Assembly: GCA_023417785.1 (NCBI GenBank)
Contig: JAEZEH010000009.1
Location: 20,944 to 84,943, forward strand
Length of the DNA: 64,000 nt
From: Bacteroidota bacterium
GTDB taxonomy: Bacteria; Bacteroidota; Bacteroidia; Cytophagales; Cyclobacteriaceae
Reading direction: 5' to 3'
Below the pieces are notes generated by a model that was not told the DNA's origin, made no database searches, and saw only the letters and a program-made list of their open reading frames with translations. Shown piece after piece: positions 52,201 through 59,864 of this stretch. The position numbers and the translations under genes were made by a program. Position 1 is the stretch's first letter, and each line of letters starts with the position of its first letter.

Positions 52201-52487
52201 CGCAAGGCGGAGCTCCTCACAAAATGTACATCTATGATGGAAGCTACATCAAGCTTCGCGAACTCGCGATCACGTATTCGCTCCCGGCAAATCTCATCGA
52301 ACGTATCGCGCCGTTCAAAGCGGTGGACCTCTCACTGATCGGACGTAACCTCTGGATTATTGACAAGAAAATGGAGTACTCCGATCCGGAAGAAGGATTG
52401 AGCTCCGGAAACGCAAATCAGGGTTACCAGAGCGGTGCATATCCCATGGTCCGGACTTATGGCTTTAATGTCAGACTAACTTTTTAA
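49260..52487 (+). CDS. SusC/RagA-family TonB-dependent outer-membrane transporter
   Basis: This 1075-residue protein opens with a signal peptide (LLLSLMLVSISWAQ). A CarboxypepD_reg domain (about 22-100, RVTGRVTTTDDPNGTPGVNV) follows, then a TonB-dependent plug (about 115-235, VKGAAATVLYGSRATNGVIII) and a 22-strand beta barrel to the end. SusC proteins import oligosaccharides, or in RagA peptides, together with a SusD lid lipoprotein. The C-terminal part has aromatic-rich strands and ends in a family-typical NVRLTF. susD follows after 9 bases. The ligand is not evident. Confidence 0.95.
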   Translation: MKRSLLSLLLSLMLVSISWAQELRVTGRVTTTDDPNGTPGVNVLVKGTATGTVTDTNGQYNILVPASGTLVYSFIGLQSQEVEVNGRTTIDVVMVPDVTQLSEVVVTALGIERNRNELAFAAQKVNGDQISKTRSANFVNSLSGKVAGLDIKSSNTMGGSTNVIIRGYKSITGNNQALFVIDGVPVSNANTNTVRQQSGSTGTDYGNAAADINPDDIESVNVLKGAAATVLYGSRATNGVIIITTKKGRKNSFGLTINSGVTWGEIDKSTFARYQKEFGGGYRGLFNERTFDDGTLPAVIYGDDASYGPRFNPNLMVYHWNALDQFSPHYRRATPWVAARNDPGTFYETALSSNHGVSVTAGGDKATYKVGYTRSDEKGTLPNSSLEKDLVNFATSYDVTPALTVTTSANYSKVNGIGRYGTGYNSRNPNQAFRQWWQTNVDIKEQRDAYFRNRQNVSWNMNAAGTGPLYTDNPYWSRYENYSSDERDRVIGYATINYKFTDWLSVMGRAAFDGSFDLQEERIAVGSESTSSYTRFTRTAHETNFDLMVNVSKDISNDISFRGIIGSNMRRSRENSVRASTNGGLVVPGLYALSNSVSGITFQTSPASEIYQRVGVDGIFANATFGYKELAFLELAGRQESSTTLPTNNNSYFYPSVAGNFVFSNVLKKSWLNHGKLRANYAEVGNDAVALSLYDVYDKPAGLGNVPFFSLPNIKNNKDLKPERTKSYEFGIETEFFNGRVGFDLTWYHSSTFDQIIPVNVTAATGYSSKFVNSGEVENKGIELAAFVTPVETDDFSWTMNFNFSRNRNKVVYLYGEGDAEVTNYTIFQLQGGVTLNAVKGQPYGTIRGTDFIYTNGQPTVNENGYYERTAASNINIGDPNPDWLGSIANSVTYKNVSLNFLVDVRSGGDIFSLDQWYGEGTGLYPNTAGLNGRGVSSRLPVSEGGGVLLPGVKEDGSPNDIYAENRTGTGLTPFGYAANAQGGAPHKMYIYDGSYIKLRELAITYSLPANLIERIAPFKAVDLSLIGRNLWIIDKKMEYSDPEEGLSSGNANQGYQSGAYPMVRTYGFNVRLTF

Positions 52488-52496
52488 TGTTATCCT

Positions 52497-53969
52497 ATGA
52501 AAATAAATAAAATACTGGGCGCAGTAGTAACTGCCATTCTGCTGGTAGGATGCGTTGATTCTCTTGATGATTATAACATCGATCAAAAAAGAGCGTCGGA
52601 AGCGCCGCCAAGAATGCTGTTCTCAAATGCGCTTAAAGGTCTTGCTGATATTCTCACAACGCCTAATGTAAGCAATAACAATTTCAGGTTATATACACAG
52701 CATTGGTCAACGACCACCTATCTGAATGAACCACGCTACAACATGGTCTCGCGGCCTTACTCCCAGAACTTCTGGCAAGCTGTATACCGCGACGTGCTGG
52801 CCGACTTGAATGAAGCAAAGAAGCTGGTGGAATCCGACAACGTTCTTGCTGCCCCGGTCAGGGATAATCAGGTAGCCGTGATTGAGATTACGCAGGTGTA
52901 TTCATGGCTCGTGTTGGTGAACACGTTTGGTAATGTCCCGTACACCGATGCCCTTGATCCTGAGAACGTGCTCCCCAAATACGACGACGCGGCGGCGATA
53001 TACAACGATCTGGTTACACGACTTGATGTGGCACTCAATAAGATTACGCCAGACGCATCGGGACTTGGAAACGGAGATCTGTTTTACTACGAGGGTAGTT
53101 CAACGGCTCAGGTTACCGCCCAACATGAAAAGTGGCTGCGTTTCGGAAACTCCCTGAAACTGAAGATGGCTATGCTAATTTCAGACATCGATCCGGAAAG
53201 GGCTAAAGAAATGGCTGAGGAAGCAGCTCTCAATGTGATGACATCAAACCACGACAACGCTGTCTTTCCGTATGGCAATGCCGCTCCAAATAACAATCCC
53301 ATTTCTGCCAATATGAACCCACAGTTCTCAAGTCGTGAGGATTTCGTGATCGCGTCAACCATCATCGACCCGATGAATGAGCTCAATGATCCAAGACGCA
53401 GATTCTACTTCACGACTGTTAATGACGAGTTCATTGGCGCGCCATATGGATTTGCCAGTGACTATGCCGAATATTCACATGCGAGCGATAAGATTATTGA
53501 TCCCACGTTTGAAGGAATGATTATGGATTACGCAGAGGTCGGGTTTCTGATGGCCGAAGCGGTTGAAAGAGGATTTTCCGTCGGGGGAACGGCCGAAGAG
53601 CACTATAATAATGCCATCGTGGCATCGATCACCTATTGGGGCGGAAGTCAGCAGGAAGCTGAAGTGTATCTCGCTCAACCTTCTGTCGCTTATGCTACAG
53701 CCTCCGGAGATTACAAACAGAGAATCGGGTTCCAGAAGTGGTTAGCCTTGTACAACCGCGGTTGGGAATCGTGGGTAGAGTGGAAACGGCTCGATGCTCC
53801 GATGATTCAACCGCCGACAGGTGGTGACATAACGACTGAGCTCGTCATTCCAGTCAGAATGATCTATCCTATCAGTGAACAGAATGAAAACGGAGCCCAA
53901 CGCGTGAAAGCGGCAAGTGACATTGGAGGTGATCTTCCAACCACAAAACTTTTTTGGGACATAAATTAG
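52497..53969 (+). CDS. SusD/RagB-family nutrient-binding lipoprotein
   Basis: This 490-residue surface lipoprotein has signal AVVTAILLVGC (Cys19). It belongs to the SusD-like_2 group: VDSLDDYNIDQKRASEAPP and an N-terminal helical TPR-like bundle with PRMLFSNALKGLADIL. GNVPYTDALDPENVLPKYD and late FQKWLALYNRGWESWVEWKRL complete the pattern. It forms the lid over the SusC barrel and captures the ligand. The SusD-like_2 type is frequent in loci that lack glycoside hydrolases. A strong terminator follows. Confidence 0.93.
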   Translation: MKINKILGAVVTAILLVGCVDSLDDYNIDQKRASEAPPRMLFSNALKGLADILTTPNVSNNNFRLYTQHWSTTTYLNEPRYNMVSRPYSQNFWQAVYRDVLADLNEAKKLVESDNVLAAPVRDNQVAVIEITQVYSWLVLVNTFGNVPYTDALDPENVLPKYDDAAAIYNDLVTRLDVALNKITPDASGLGNGDLFYYEGSSTAQVTAQHEKWLRFGNSLKLKMAMLISDIDPERAKEMAEEAALNVMTSNHDNAVFPYGNAAPNNNPISANMNPQFSSREDFVIASTIIDPMNELNDPRRRFYFTTVNDEFIGAPYGFASDYAEYSHASDKIIDPTFEGMIMDYAEVGFLMAEAVERGFSVGGTAEEHYNNAIVASITYWGGSQQEAEVYLAQPSVAYATASGDYKQRIGFQKWLALYNRGWESWVEWKRLDAPMIQPPTGGDITTELVIPVRMIYPISEQNENGAQRVKAASDIGGDLPTTKLFWDIN

Positions 53970-53990
53970 ATTTTTTTCATGTATTGTTGG

Positions 53991-54016
53991 AGGGGGCGTT
54001 TCGGCGCCCCCTTTTT
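53991..54016 (+). terminator. Strong terminator after susD
   Basis: GGGGGCG (53992-53998) and CGCCCCC (54005-54011) form a GC stem with loop TTTCGG, followed by TTTTT. A canonical terminator of the susCD transcript. Confidence 0.9.
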
Positions 54017-54102
54017 GTGCGTCACGAATGTTCATCAGCTTTACGTTGAAGTCCCGAATGAACATTGCAATGACCCCCGCTGGATATCCCTCTTTTTGTT
54101 TC

Positions 54103-54122
54103 GTAACAATTAAAATTGTTAC
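54103..54122. promoter_or_regulatory. Perfect 20-bp inverted repeat, candidate operator
   Basis: GTAACAATT (54103-54111) and AATTGTTAC (54114-54122) are exact inverted repeats separated by AA. It lies 183 bases upstream of the TonB receptor start. Related half-sites recur upstream of the following genes. The regulator is unknown. Confidence 0.5.
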
Positions 54123-54224
54123 CGAATCATAGCAAGTTTATTAACGACCTTATGCTCAGCACACTGGTTGTCAGCGTCAACTGCATTTCACATAACATTC
54201 AGTTCACATAGGATGGAGATGTAG

Positions 54225-54239
54225 TTAACAATTTGTTAA
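54225..54239. promoter_or_regulatory. Perfect 15-bp inverted repeat overlapping a possible -33 box
   Basis: TTAACAA (54225-54231) and TTGTTAA (54233-54239) flank a single T. The right arm contains TTTG/TTG that could serve as -33 of a promoter with TAATATTG at 54259-54266. A repressor bound here would block RNA polymerase. Confidence 0.45.
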
Positions 54240-54304
54240 TAGCACCGTGCCCGTTACGTAATATTGGAGTTCGACCTTTGCAGCAGGTATTAATAGTAAA
54301 AACT

Positions 54305-57097
54305 ATGTTGCAAAAAGGTGTTCTTACTTTCGCGTTGTCGCTGGTGATTCATGCAGTTTCGGCACAACTTGGCTCGATTTCCGGAGTAGTTACGGATGCG
54401 AAAAGTGGCGAATCGATAATCGGCGCTAATATTGTTATCGACGGAACGTCAGTCGGTGCAGCCACCGATGTCGAAGGAAATTTTGTTATTCAGAATGTAA
54501 AACCCGGTACGTATAATCTCTCCGTTTCATTTATCACATACAAAACCCATATCGTTCCCGATGTGGTTGTTGAAAGTGAAAAGAAAACGTCAATAAAAGT
54601 TCAGTTGCTGGAAGATGCGACTGAGCTTCAGGAGGTAGTTGTTTCCGGAACGCGCGAGATAAACACCGACTTCGCCCTGATCGACGCGATAAAAGCGAGC
54701 AAACTTGTGGTTAGCGGAATTTCAGCCGAACAGATCTCGAAGTCACAGGATCGTGACGCCGCCCAGGTTGTTCGTCGTGTTCCAGGCATAACGCTCGGAG
54801 ATAACCGCTTCGTCATTGTTCGTGGATTGAACAGCAGATATAGCACCGTAATCCTGAACGGTATAATTGCTCCCAGTACCGAAACCGATAGCCGTGCATT
54901 TTCATTCGACATTATTCCCAGTGGGCTTCTCGATCGAATGCTGGTCTACAAATCCGGCGCTGCCGAGCTCCCCGGGGAATTTGCAGGGTCGGTGATCCAG
55001 GTTAATACAAAAAGCGCCGTCGAAGAAAACTTTGCCAGATTCTCAATCTCGGGTGGTTATCGGGCCAATACGACATTTAATACATTCAGCAGCCAGAAAA
55101 GGTCGGCAACGGAATGGCTGGGATTTGATAACGGACTGAGGAAGTTGCCTTCCAACGCACCCGCGGATTTCAGAACACTAGGCACAAACGGTAGTGCGAT
55201 CGAGAATGTGTCCCGCCAGTTTAAAAACACTTGGGGCACGGAGCAAATAATGGCGATGCCGGATATGCGAATGAGTTTTGATTACGGTCGCAATTTTTAT
55301 CTTGGAAATGTTGATGTCAGTACGATTAATTCCATCAGCTATAGCAATACCAACCAGGCGAACCAGATTCATTTCAGAAGATATAGCAACTACAACGCGG
55401 ACAGGGAAGGTCAGCTGTTCTTTGATTTTAAGGATGATCAGTTCACCAATAATGCGAGGGTAGGTCTTCTTTCTAACTGGACCTTCAGACTTTCGGAGAA
55501 ATCCAAGATCGAATTCAGAAACATGTATACCCGCCTAGGTACCACGCAGACGACATTTCGGACGGGCTCAGACATTGACAAAGGTCAGGATGTGCTAAAC
55601 AATTCATTCCGGTATTCAACCCGGGGTATTTATACGGGCCAGCTTGAGGGTAAGCATACTCTCTCTAATGCCGCAAAGGTTAACTGGTTGGTTGGGGTAA
55701 CGTCGGGTAACCGGTCCGAGCCGGACTGGAAGCGATCCAGTGCACGACGAAACAGGGGTACAGAAGAGCGCTTTGTAGTGTTCGTGCCGTCTGTGGCGAA
55801 CCCGGCGAACGCCGCCAGATTTTATCAGGACCTCAAAGAATTGAATGCAACGCATCGTCTGGATCTCGAACTTCTTCTGGCAAAGAAAGCTGCAGGAGAT
55901 ATGGTGTTGAAAACGGGCTATTGGCTTGAATATAAAAGCCGTGATTTCAATGCCCGTCAGATTGGCTACGTACAGCGGGGAAATATCAGCAACGACGTGA
56001 CACGACTCCCTCTCGACCAGATTTTCGCTCCTGAGAATATTGACTACCTGAATGGATACACTATTTCGGAGAATACCAAGAATACCGACTCTTACGAGGC
56101 GACTAATCTCCTCGGCGCGGGATACGCCGGTATTAATCTCCCGATCTCCGAAAAAATTCTTTTGATACCGGGAGCACGCGTAGAATATAACCGGATGCAA
56201 GTGAAGACGCAACCCGGCCCGAACGCCGGCGATGTCGACAATCCCGTCGTAAGTATTCTGCCTTTTGCAAACCTCACGTATAACCTTTCTACGAATTCGC
56301 TGCTTCGAATGGCATATAGCCGAACCGTTAACCGGCCCGAGTTCCGGGAGCTGGCACCCTTTACCTTCTATGATTTCGACCTTCAGCTCGACGTAATAGG
56401 CAATACCAATCTAAAAGTGGCCAATATTCATAATGTCGATTTGCGCTGGGAGCTTTATCCTACCCCCTCGGAGTTGGTCTCCTTCGGAGTTTTCTATAAG
56501 AACTTCAACAATCCCATAGAAACGCGAATTATTACCGGGGCCAATAACCCGATCCTCCTGTTTCAAAATGCAAAAGCTGCGAACAATGGTGGCGTGGAAC
56601 TTGAGGTTCGCAAATCAATTGCGTACACATCGACTTCACGGTTTCTGAATAACCTTTCAGTGGTTTTCAATGCTGCGTACATCTTCAGCGAAATCGAACT
56701 CAACGACGATGGAACGCTCACAGAACAGGTAAGCCGACCTATGCAGGGTCAGTCACCATATGTGATCAATGCCGGACTCTTCTACCAGGATGATGAGAGC
56801 GGCTTGCAGCTTAATGCACAGTACAATGTATATGGAAAGCGAATTTCATTCGTCGGTGACTTTGAATTTCCCACCATTTGGGAAATGCCGCGCCACGTGC
56901 TGGACCTTACAGCAAGCAAGCGAATCGGCGAGCGATCCGAACTCAGGGTCGGGATATCCGATCTTCTGAATGCCCGCGTGCTGTTCAAGGAGGATGCGAA
57001 TCAGGACAATAAAATCGACAATGCCGCAACAGACAGAATGATTCGTGAGACGAGGAATGGACAGTACATTACCGTTGGCTATGCTCTCAAATTCTAG
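54305..57097 (+). CDS. TonB-dependent outer-membrane receptor
   Basis: The ATG at 54305 (MLQKGVLTFALSLVIHAVSAQ) gives 930 residues with a signal peptide. A CarboxypepD_reg domain (about 25-105, GVVTDAKSGESIIGANIVI), a plug domain (about 125-235, RVPGITLGDNRFVIVRGLN and GEFAGSVIQVNTKS) and a beta barrel follow. It ends in NGQYITVGYALKF. It is not SusC-like, and no SusD follows. Such receptors import siderophores, cobalamin, metals or other ligands using TonB. The upstream operators and the adjacent lipoproteins suggest nutrient-dependent regulation, but the ligand is not indicated. Confidence 0.92.
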   Translation: MLQKGVLTFALSLVIHAVSAQLGSISGVVTDAKSGESIIGANIVIDGTSVGAATDVEGNFVIQNVKPGTYNLSVSFITYKTHIVPDVVVESEKKTSIKVQLLEDATELQEVVVSGTREINTDFALIDAIKASKLVVSGISAEQISKSQDRDAAQVVRRVPGITLGDNRFVIVRGLNSRYSTVILNGIIAPSTETDSRAFSFDIIPSGLLDRMLVYKSGAAELPGEFAGSVIQVNTKSAVEENFARFSISGGYRANTTFNTFSSQKRSATEWLGFDNGLRKLPSNAPADFRTLGTNGSAIENVSRQFKNTWGTEQIMAMPDMRMSFDYGRNFYLGNVDVSTINSISYSNTNQANQIHFRRYSNYNADREGQLFFDFKDDQFTNNARVGLLSNWTFRLSEKSKIEFRNMYTRLGTTQTTFRTGSDIDKGQDVLNNSFRYSTRGIYTGQLEGKHTLSNAAKVNWLVGVTSGNRSEPDWKRSSARRNRGTEERFVVFVPSVANPANAARFYQDLKELNATHRLDLELLLAKKAAGDMVLKTGYWLEYKSRDFNARQIGYVQRGNISNDVTRLPLDQIFAPENIDYLNGYTISENTKNTDSYEATNLLGAGYAGINLPISEKILLIPGARVEYNRMQVKTQPGPNAGDVDNPVVSILPFANLTYNLSTNSLLRMAYSRTVNRPEFRELAPFTFYDFDLQLDVIGNTNLKVANIHNVDLRWELYPTPSELVSFGVFYKNFNNPIETRIITGANNPILLFQNAKAANNGGVELEVRKSIAYTSTSRFLNNLSVVFNAAYIFSEIELNDDGTLTEQVSRPMQGQSPYVINAGLFYQDDESGLQLNAQYNVYGKRISFVGDFEFPTIWEMPRHVLDLTASKRIGERSELRVGISDLLNARVLFKEDANQDNKIDNAATDRMIRETRNGQYITVGYALKF

Positions 57098-57123
57098 AGG
57101 AATGATGATGCCACTGCGATTGA

Positions 57124-57131
57124 TAACAATT
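57124..57131. promoter_or_regulatory. TAACAATT half-site before the beta-helix lipoprotein gene
   Basis: TAACAATT at 57124-57131 matches the arm of the inverted repeat at 54103-54122 and lies 77 bases before the start at 57208. A single half-site is weak evidence on its own; the recurrence across this cluster gives it interest. Confidence 0.3.
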
Positions 57132-57207
57132 CCCTAATGATGGATTAACTCCTGCTTTAAGATTAGGAAATACCTTGCAGCAGTTTAGTAAACAGAAATT
57201 ATAAGAC

Positions 57208-58608
57208 ATGAAAAAAGCAATTTTGAAAATTACGGAAATGATGATAGCACTTAGCGCGGTGCTGTTTATCGCATCATGCAACGACGACAATGATGATCCG
57301 ACTCCAATTGTCGAGGACGAATATGAAGTGCTGGAAGGAAGCATTACATCAAGTGTAGCGTTGGACGCATCAAAACAGTATCTGTTGAGAGGAAAAGTGT
57401 ACGTACAAAGTGGAGCAACGCTGACGATTCCCGCCGGAACAAAGGTATATGGCGAGAAGGATACTGATGGAACACTGATCATCAATCGCGGAGGAAAGAT
57501 AGATGCGCAGGGAACTGCAGATAACCCCATAGTAATGACTTCTCAGGCTGATCCCGGGTTCAGAAATCGCGGTGATTGGGGTGGCGTCGTGATCCTTGGC
57601 AAAGCGTATACAAACGGGAGTGCCAGCTCAACGATTGAAGGGATATCGTCAACAGCGGGTTCTGAAGACGGCGTTTACGGACCGGGAAATTCTGCCCCCG
57701 CAGACGATGACAACTCGGGTGTTATGCGCTACGTTCGAATTGAGTTTGCCGGCATTGCATTGTCTCAGGATAACGAGTTAAACTCGCTGACGATGGGTGC
57801 TGTCGGATCCGGAACGCAGATCGATCATATCATGGTCTCTTACGCCAATGACGATGCCTACGAATGGTTTGGCGGTGCCAACAATCACAAGTATTTGGTG
57901 GCCTATTCAACCCTGGACGATGACTTTGATACGGATCGTGGATATATCGGAAAGGTACAGCACGCACTCGTCGTTCGTGACCCGAATCAGGCCGACTTCT
58001 CAGGATCGCGGGCATGGGAGTCATCAAGCAATAACACGGCGAATGTAGGCGATCTACCCAACCACGGTGGGACTGCACGCCATTCCGCGCCGACATTTGC
58101 CAATGTAACGGTACTTGGTCCACGCCTTTTTCGGGCACCCGGCGCAATAAACGGTTTCTATCAGGCTGCCCTGGAAATAAACTCTTCATCCAGTATCAAA
58201 ATTTATAATTCAATTCTTACAGGATTCACAACCGGCGTAAGGTGGAACAATTCAGGTGAAAGCGCTATGGTGACAAACAATGTCTTTGCACATCATGGAG
58301 CGAGCACAGCTGTATCCGGGTCTTCGACAGTACCGGGTGATTTCGCAACCACCAACACTGAGGAGGCCGATATTCAGACCATTTTCGGAAATTATCCATC
58401 CGGGTCGCTTTACAACTTCGATGCCCCTCCGTTCTTCCAGGCCGGAGCCAGCCCTTACCTTACCGGCGCCCCTGCCATGAGTACTATAGATCCTTTCTTC
58501 GATGATGTGGATTATTACGGTGCATTTGGAACAGCTGCCGGTACGGAGTGGAACTTCAACAGCGGGTGGATCGAATGGAATCCTGTTGATGTCGCATATG
58601 AGGAGTAG
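57208..58608 (+). CDS. Beta-helix-like lipoprotein associated with a TonB receptor
   Basis: This 466-residue lipoprotein has signal MMIALSAVLFIASC (Cys24) and an acidic Asp-rich linker. Repeating strand units such as LRGKVYVQSGATLTIPAGTK, GTLIINRGGKIDAQGTADNP and DWGGVVILGKAY indicate a right-handed parallel beta-helix. It ends in an aromatic-rich tail (EWNFNSGWIEWNP). Homologs are common beside TonB receptors in Bacteroidota and are sometimes mislabelled as multidrug transporters. A surface-exposed binding or adhesion role with the upstream receptor is inferred. It starts 110 bases after that gene. Confidence 0.7.
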   Translation: MKKAILKITEMMIALSAVLFIASCNDDNDDPTPIVEDEYEVLEGSITSSVALDASKQYLLRGKVYVQSGATLTIPAGTKVYGEKDTDGTLIINRGGKIDAQGTADNPIVMTSQADPGFRNRGDWGGVVILGKAYTNGSASSTIEGISSTAGSEDGVYGPGNSAPADDDNSGVMRYVRIEFAGIALSQDNELNSLTMGAVGSGTQIDHIMVSYANDDAYEWFGGANNHKYLVAYSTLDDDFDTDRGYIGKVQHALVVRDPNQADFSGSRAWESSSNNTANVGDLPNHGGTARHSAPTFANVTVLGPRLFRAPGAINGFYQAALEINSSSSIKIYNSILTGFTTGVRWNNSGESAMVTNNVFAHHGASTAVSGSSTVPGDFATTNTEEADIQTIFGNYPSGSLYNFDAPPFFQAGASPYLTGAPAMSTIDPFFDDVDYYGAFGTAAGTEWNFNSGWIEWNPVDVAYEE

Positions 58609-58628
58609 TTTGGTTGTTTGAAATAAGG

Positions 58629-58658
58629 AAAAAGGCACGGGTCTTCCCGGCCTTTTTT
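58629..58658 (+). terminator. Terminator after the beta-helix lipoprotein gene
   Basis: AAAGGC (58631-58636) pairs with GCCTTT (58650-58655), and CGGG (58638-58641) with CCCG (58646-58649), leaving a one-base bulge. A T-rich tract follows. It lies 21 bases before the next gene, so readthrough would be needed for an operon. Confidence 0.7.
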
Positions 58659-58667
58659 CTTAAAGAG

Positions 58668-58675
58668 AATTGTTA
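58668..58675. promoter_or_regulatory. AATTGTTA half-site in front of the small lipoprotein gene
   Basis: AATTGTTA (reverse complement of TAACAATT) ends 3 bases before the ATG at 58679, so it overlaps the ribosome-loading site. It may be a regulator half-site shared with the upstream genes or chance. Confidence 0.25.
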
Positions 58676-58678
58676 ATA

Positions 58679-59281
58679 ATGAAAGCAATTACATTTATAG
58701 GTTCCTTTGTATTGGTGGCTTCGCTTCTGGTGTCGTGTTCATTTTCTTACGATGCACAGTCGAACTTGACGGATGCCGAGTACCAGCGTTACCTTAAACA
58801 GCTTGCTCCGTACGTTCATAAAAAACCGGATGGGTTGACGTTCGAGGATCGTTTCCACGAAAAGGCCGCCGCGTATTATCAGCAGCTTTCCGACAAAACC
58901 GATTCACGGATCACCCACTTCATTAGAAACGATTCCGTGAGTTTCTTTTTCTTCAAGTATCGCGACCTGACCAGTCTCTATGAACATTACCGCGGCATCG
59001 GAGGGTATTTCAAAACCGGCGCGGGAGATACGTTAACAACGGTGAACCTGCTATATCACACCCCTCGGTTTACGGCAGAAGAAATGGACGACAAGTCGGA
59101 AATTCTTTTCAAAGGAATGGTTACTGCAGGTAATGTCGATACGTTCATCGGCAACAGAAGCTTCATACATACGCCGAACAATGACTTCTACTACAATACT
59201 CAGCTGAACCGTTGGGATTACACTGCGAACTCCTCCTGGAACTTTCTCCGAGAGGAACAGGAAAGGTCCGGCAAGAGGTGA
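58679..59281 (+). CDS. Small hypothetical lipoprotein
   Basis: The ATG at 58679 opens a 200-residue lipoprotein with signal IGSFVLVASLLVSC (Cys20); an in-frame TTG nine bases earlier is not favoured. The mature part contains FEDRFHEKAAAYYQQLSDKT, Tyr-rich strands (YRDLTSLYEHYRGIGGYFKT) and a late DTFIGNRSFIHTPN. No domain is recognised. It is encoded after the TonB receptor and beta-helix lipoprotein and may belong to the same envelope module. Confidence 0.6.
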   Translation: MKAITFIGSFVLVASLLVSCSFSYDAQSNLTDAEYQRYLKQLAPYVHKKPDGLTFEDRFHEKAAAYYQQLSDKTDSRITHFIRNDSVSFFFFKYRDLTSLYEHYRGIGGYFKTGAGDTLTTVNLLYHTPRFTAEEMDDKSEILFKGMVTAGNVDTFIGNRSFIHTPNNDFYYNTQLNRWDYTANSSWNFLREEQERSGKR

Positions 59282-59356
59282 CGACGTCCCCCCAGGTAAG
59301 CCCCCCACCCATCTTACAAGGTGGTTTCGTGATTCCCCAATTCGTATATTGGGCTG

Positions 59357-59818
59357 GTGAGAAAGAGACTTCTTTTCCTGACGAGGAATCTTTACAATCC
59401 CTGGCTTTGGGCGGAAAAGACTTTCTGGGTCATGATGATTCTGGCTTCTTTCACCATAGCAACGCCTGATTCAGTCAAATTCCTCCTCATACCGGCACTT
59501 CTATGCTGCGTCGTTGTAATCGTTTATCCCACGGACGAGATTGGTTTTAGCCGTGATCACCTTTACTTTTTAAGACGTTCCGTTTTCAGACTTTTCACCT
59601 CTGTAGAGTGTTACAAGATCACGGATATCGTTTCACTTAAGCTAAGACTGGAACCACAGGGCCGGTACAACTGGAACGAATATCGTGTCGAGATAATTCT
59701 TTCCAATAACTCTTCCCGGACTTTTTTTCTTAAGATGCGCAGGAGGGCTTTGGAGTTCGCGCTCCGGGAAGTAATCCGCGTCAGAGACGAGAAACTGAAA
59801 TTGGCTAAATCAATGTAG
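59357..59818 (+). CDS. Small hypothetical membrane protein
   Basis: This 153-residue protein has a GTG start at 59357. Two hydrophobic segments (FWVMMILASFTIATP and VKFLLIPALLCCVVVIVYP) are followed by a basic soluble part with beta strands (ITDIVSLKLRLEPQGRY and TFFLKMRRRALEFALREVI). The arrangement resembles small membrane proteins with a pleckstrin-like bPH domain, but the match is not firm. The gene lies 75 bases after the lipoprotein on the same strand. Confidence 0.5.
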   Translation: MRKRLLFLTRNLYNPWLWAEKTFWVMMILASFTIATPDSVKFLLIPALLCCVVVIVYPTDEIGFSRDHLYFLRRSVFRLFTSVECYKITDIVSLKLRLEPQGRYNWNEYRVEIILSNNSSRTFFLKMRRRALEFALREVIRVRDEKLKLAKSM

Positions 59819-59864
59819 GTAGTTCCACAAATGTGTATCCGTTGTCCGAAACGTCAACGGCGAA

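Larger units (their letters stand above)
53970..54304. promoter_or_regulatory. Intergenic region between susD and the TonB receptor gene
   Basis: This 335-base gap contains the susD terminator, an 8-bp inverted pair ATGTTCAT (54028-54035) / ATGAACAT (54058-54065), and two perfect inverted repeats annotated separately. A weak promoter TTTG (54232-54235) / TAATATTG (54259-54266) with 23-base spacing lies at its 3' end. I see no small gene in it. Confidence 0.6.

Noticed and set aside
55616..56212. A 198-codon minus-strand frame inside the TonB receptor gene
   Set aside because: It is antisense to a conserved barrel region and rich in Cys, His and Arg as expected of a shadow frame.
57208..58608. 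Annotation as a multidrug transporter
   Set aside because: It is a lipoprotein with beta-helix repeats and no transmembrane helices; the label used for some homologs is misleading.
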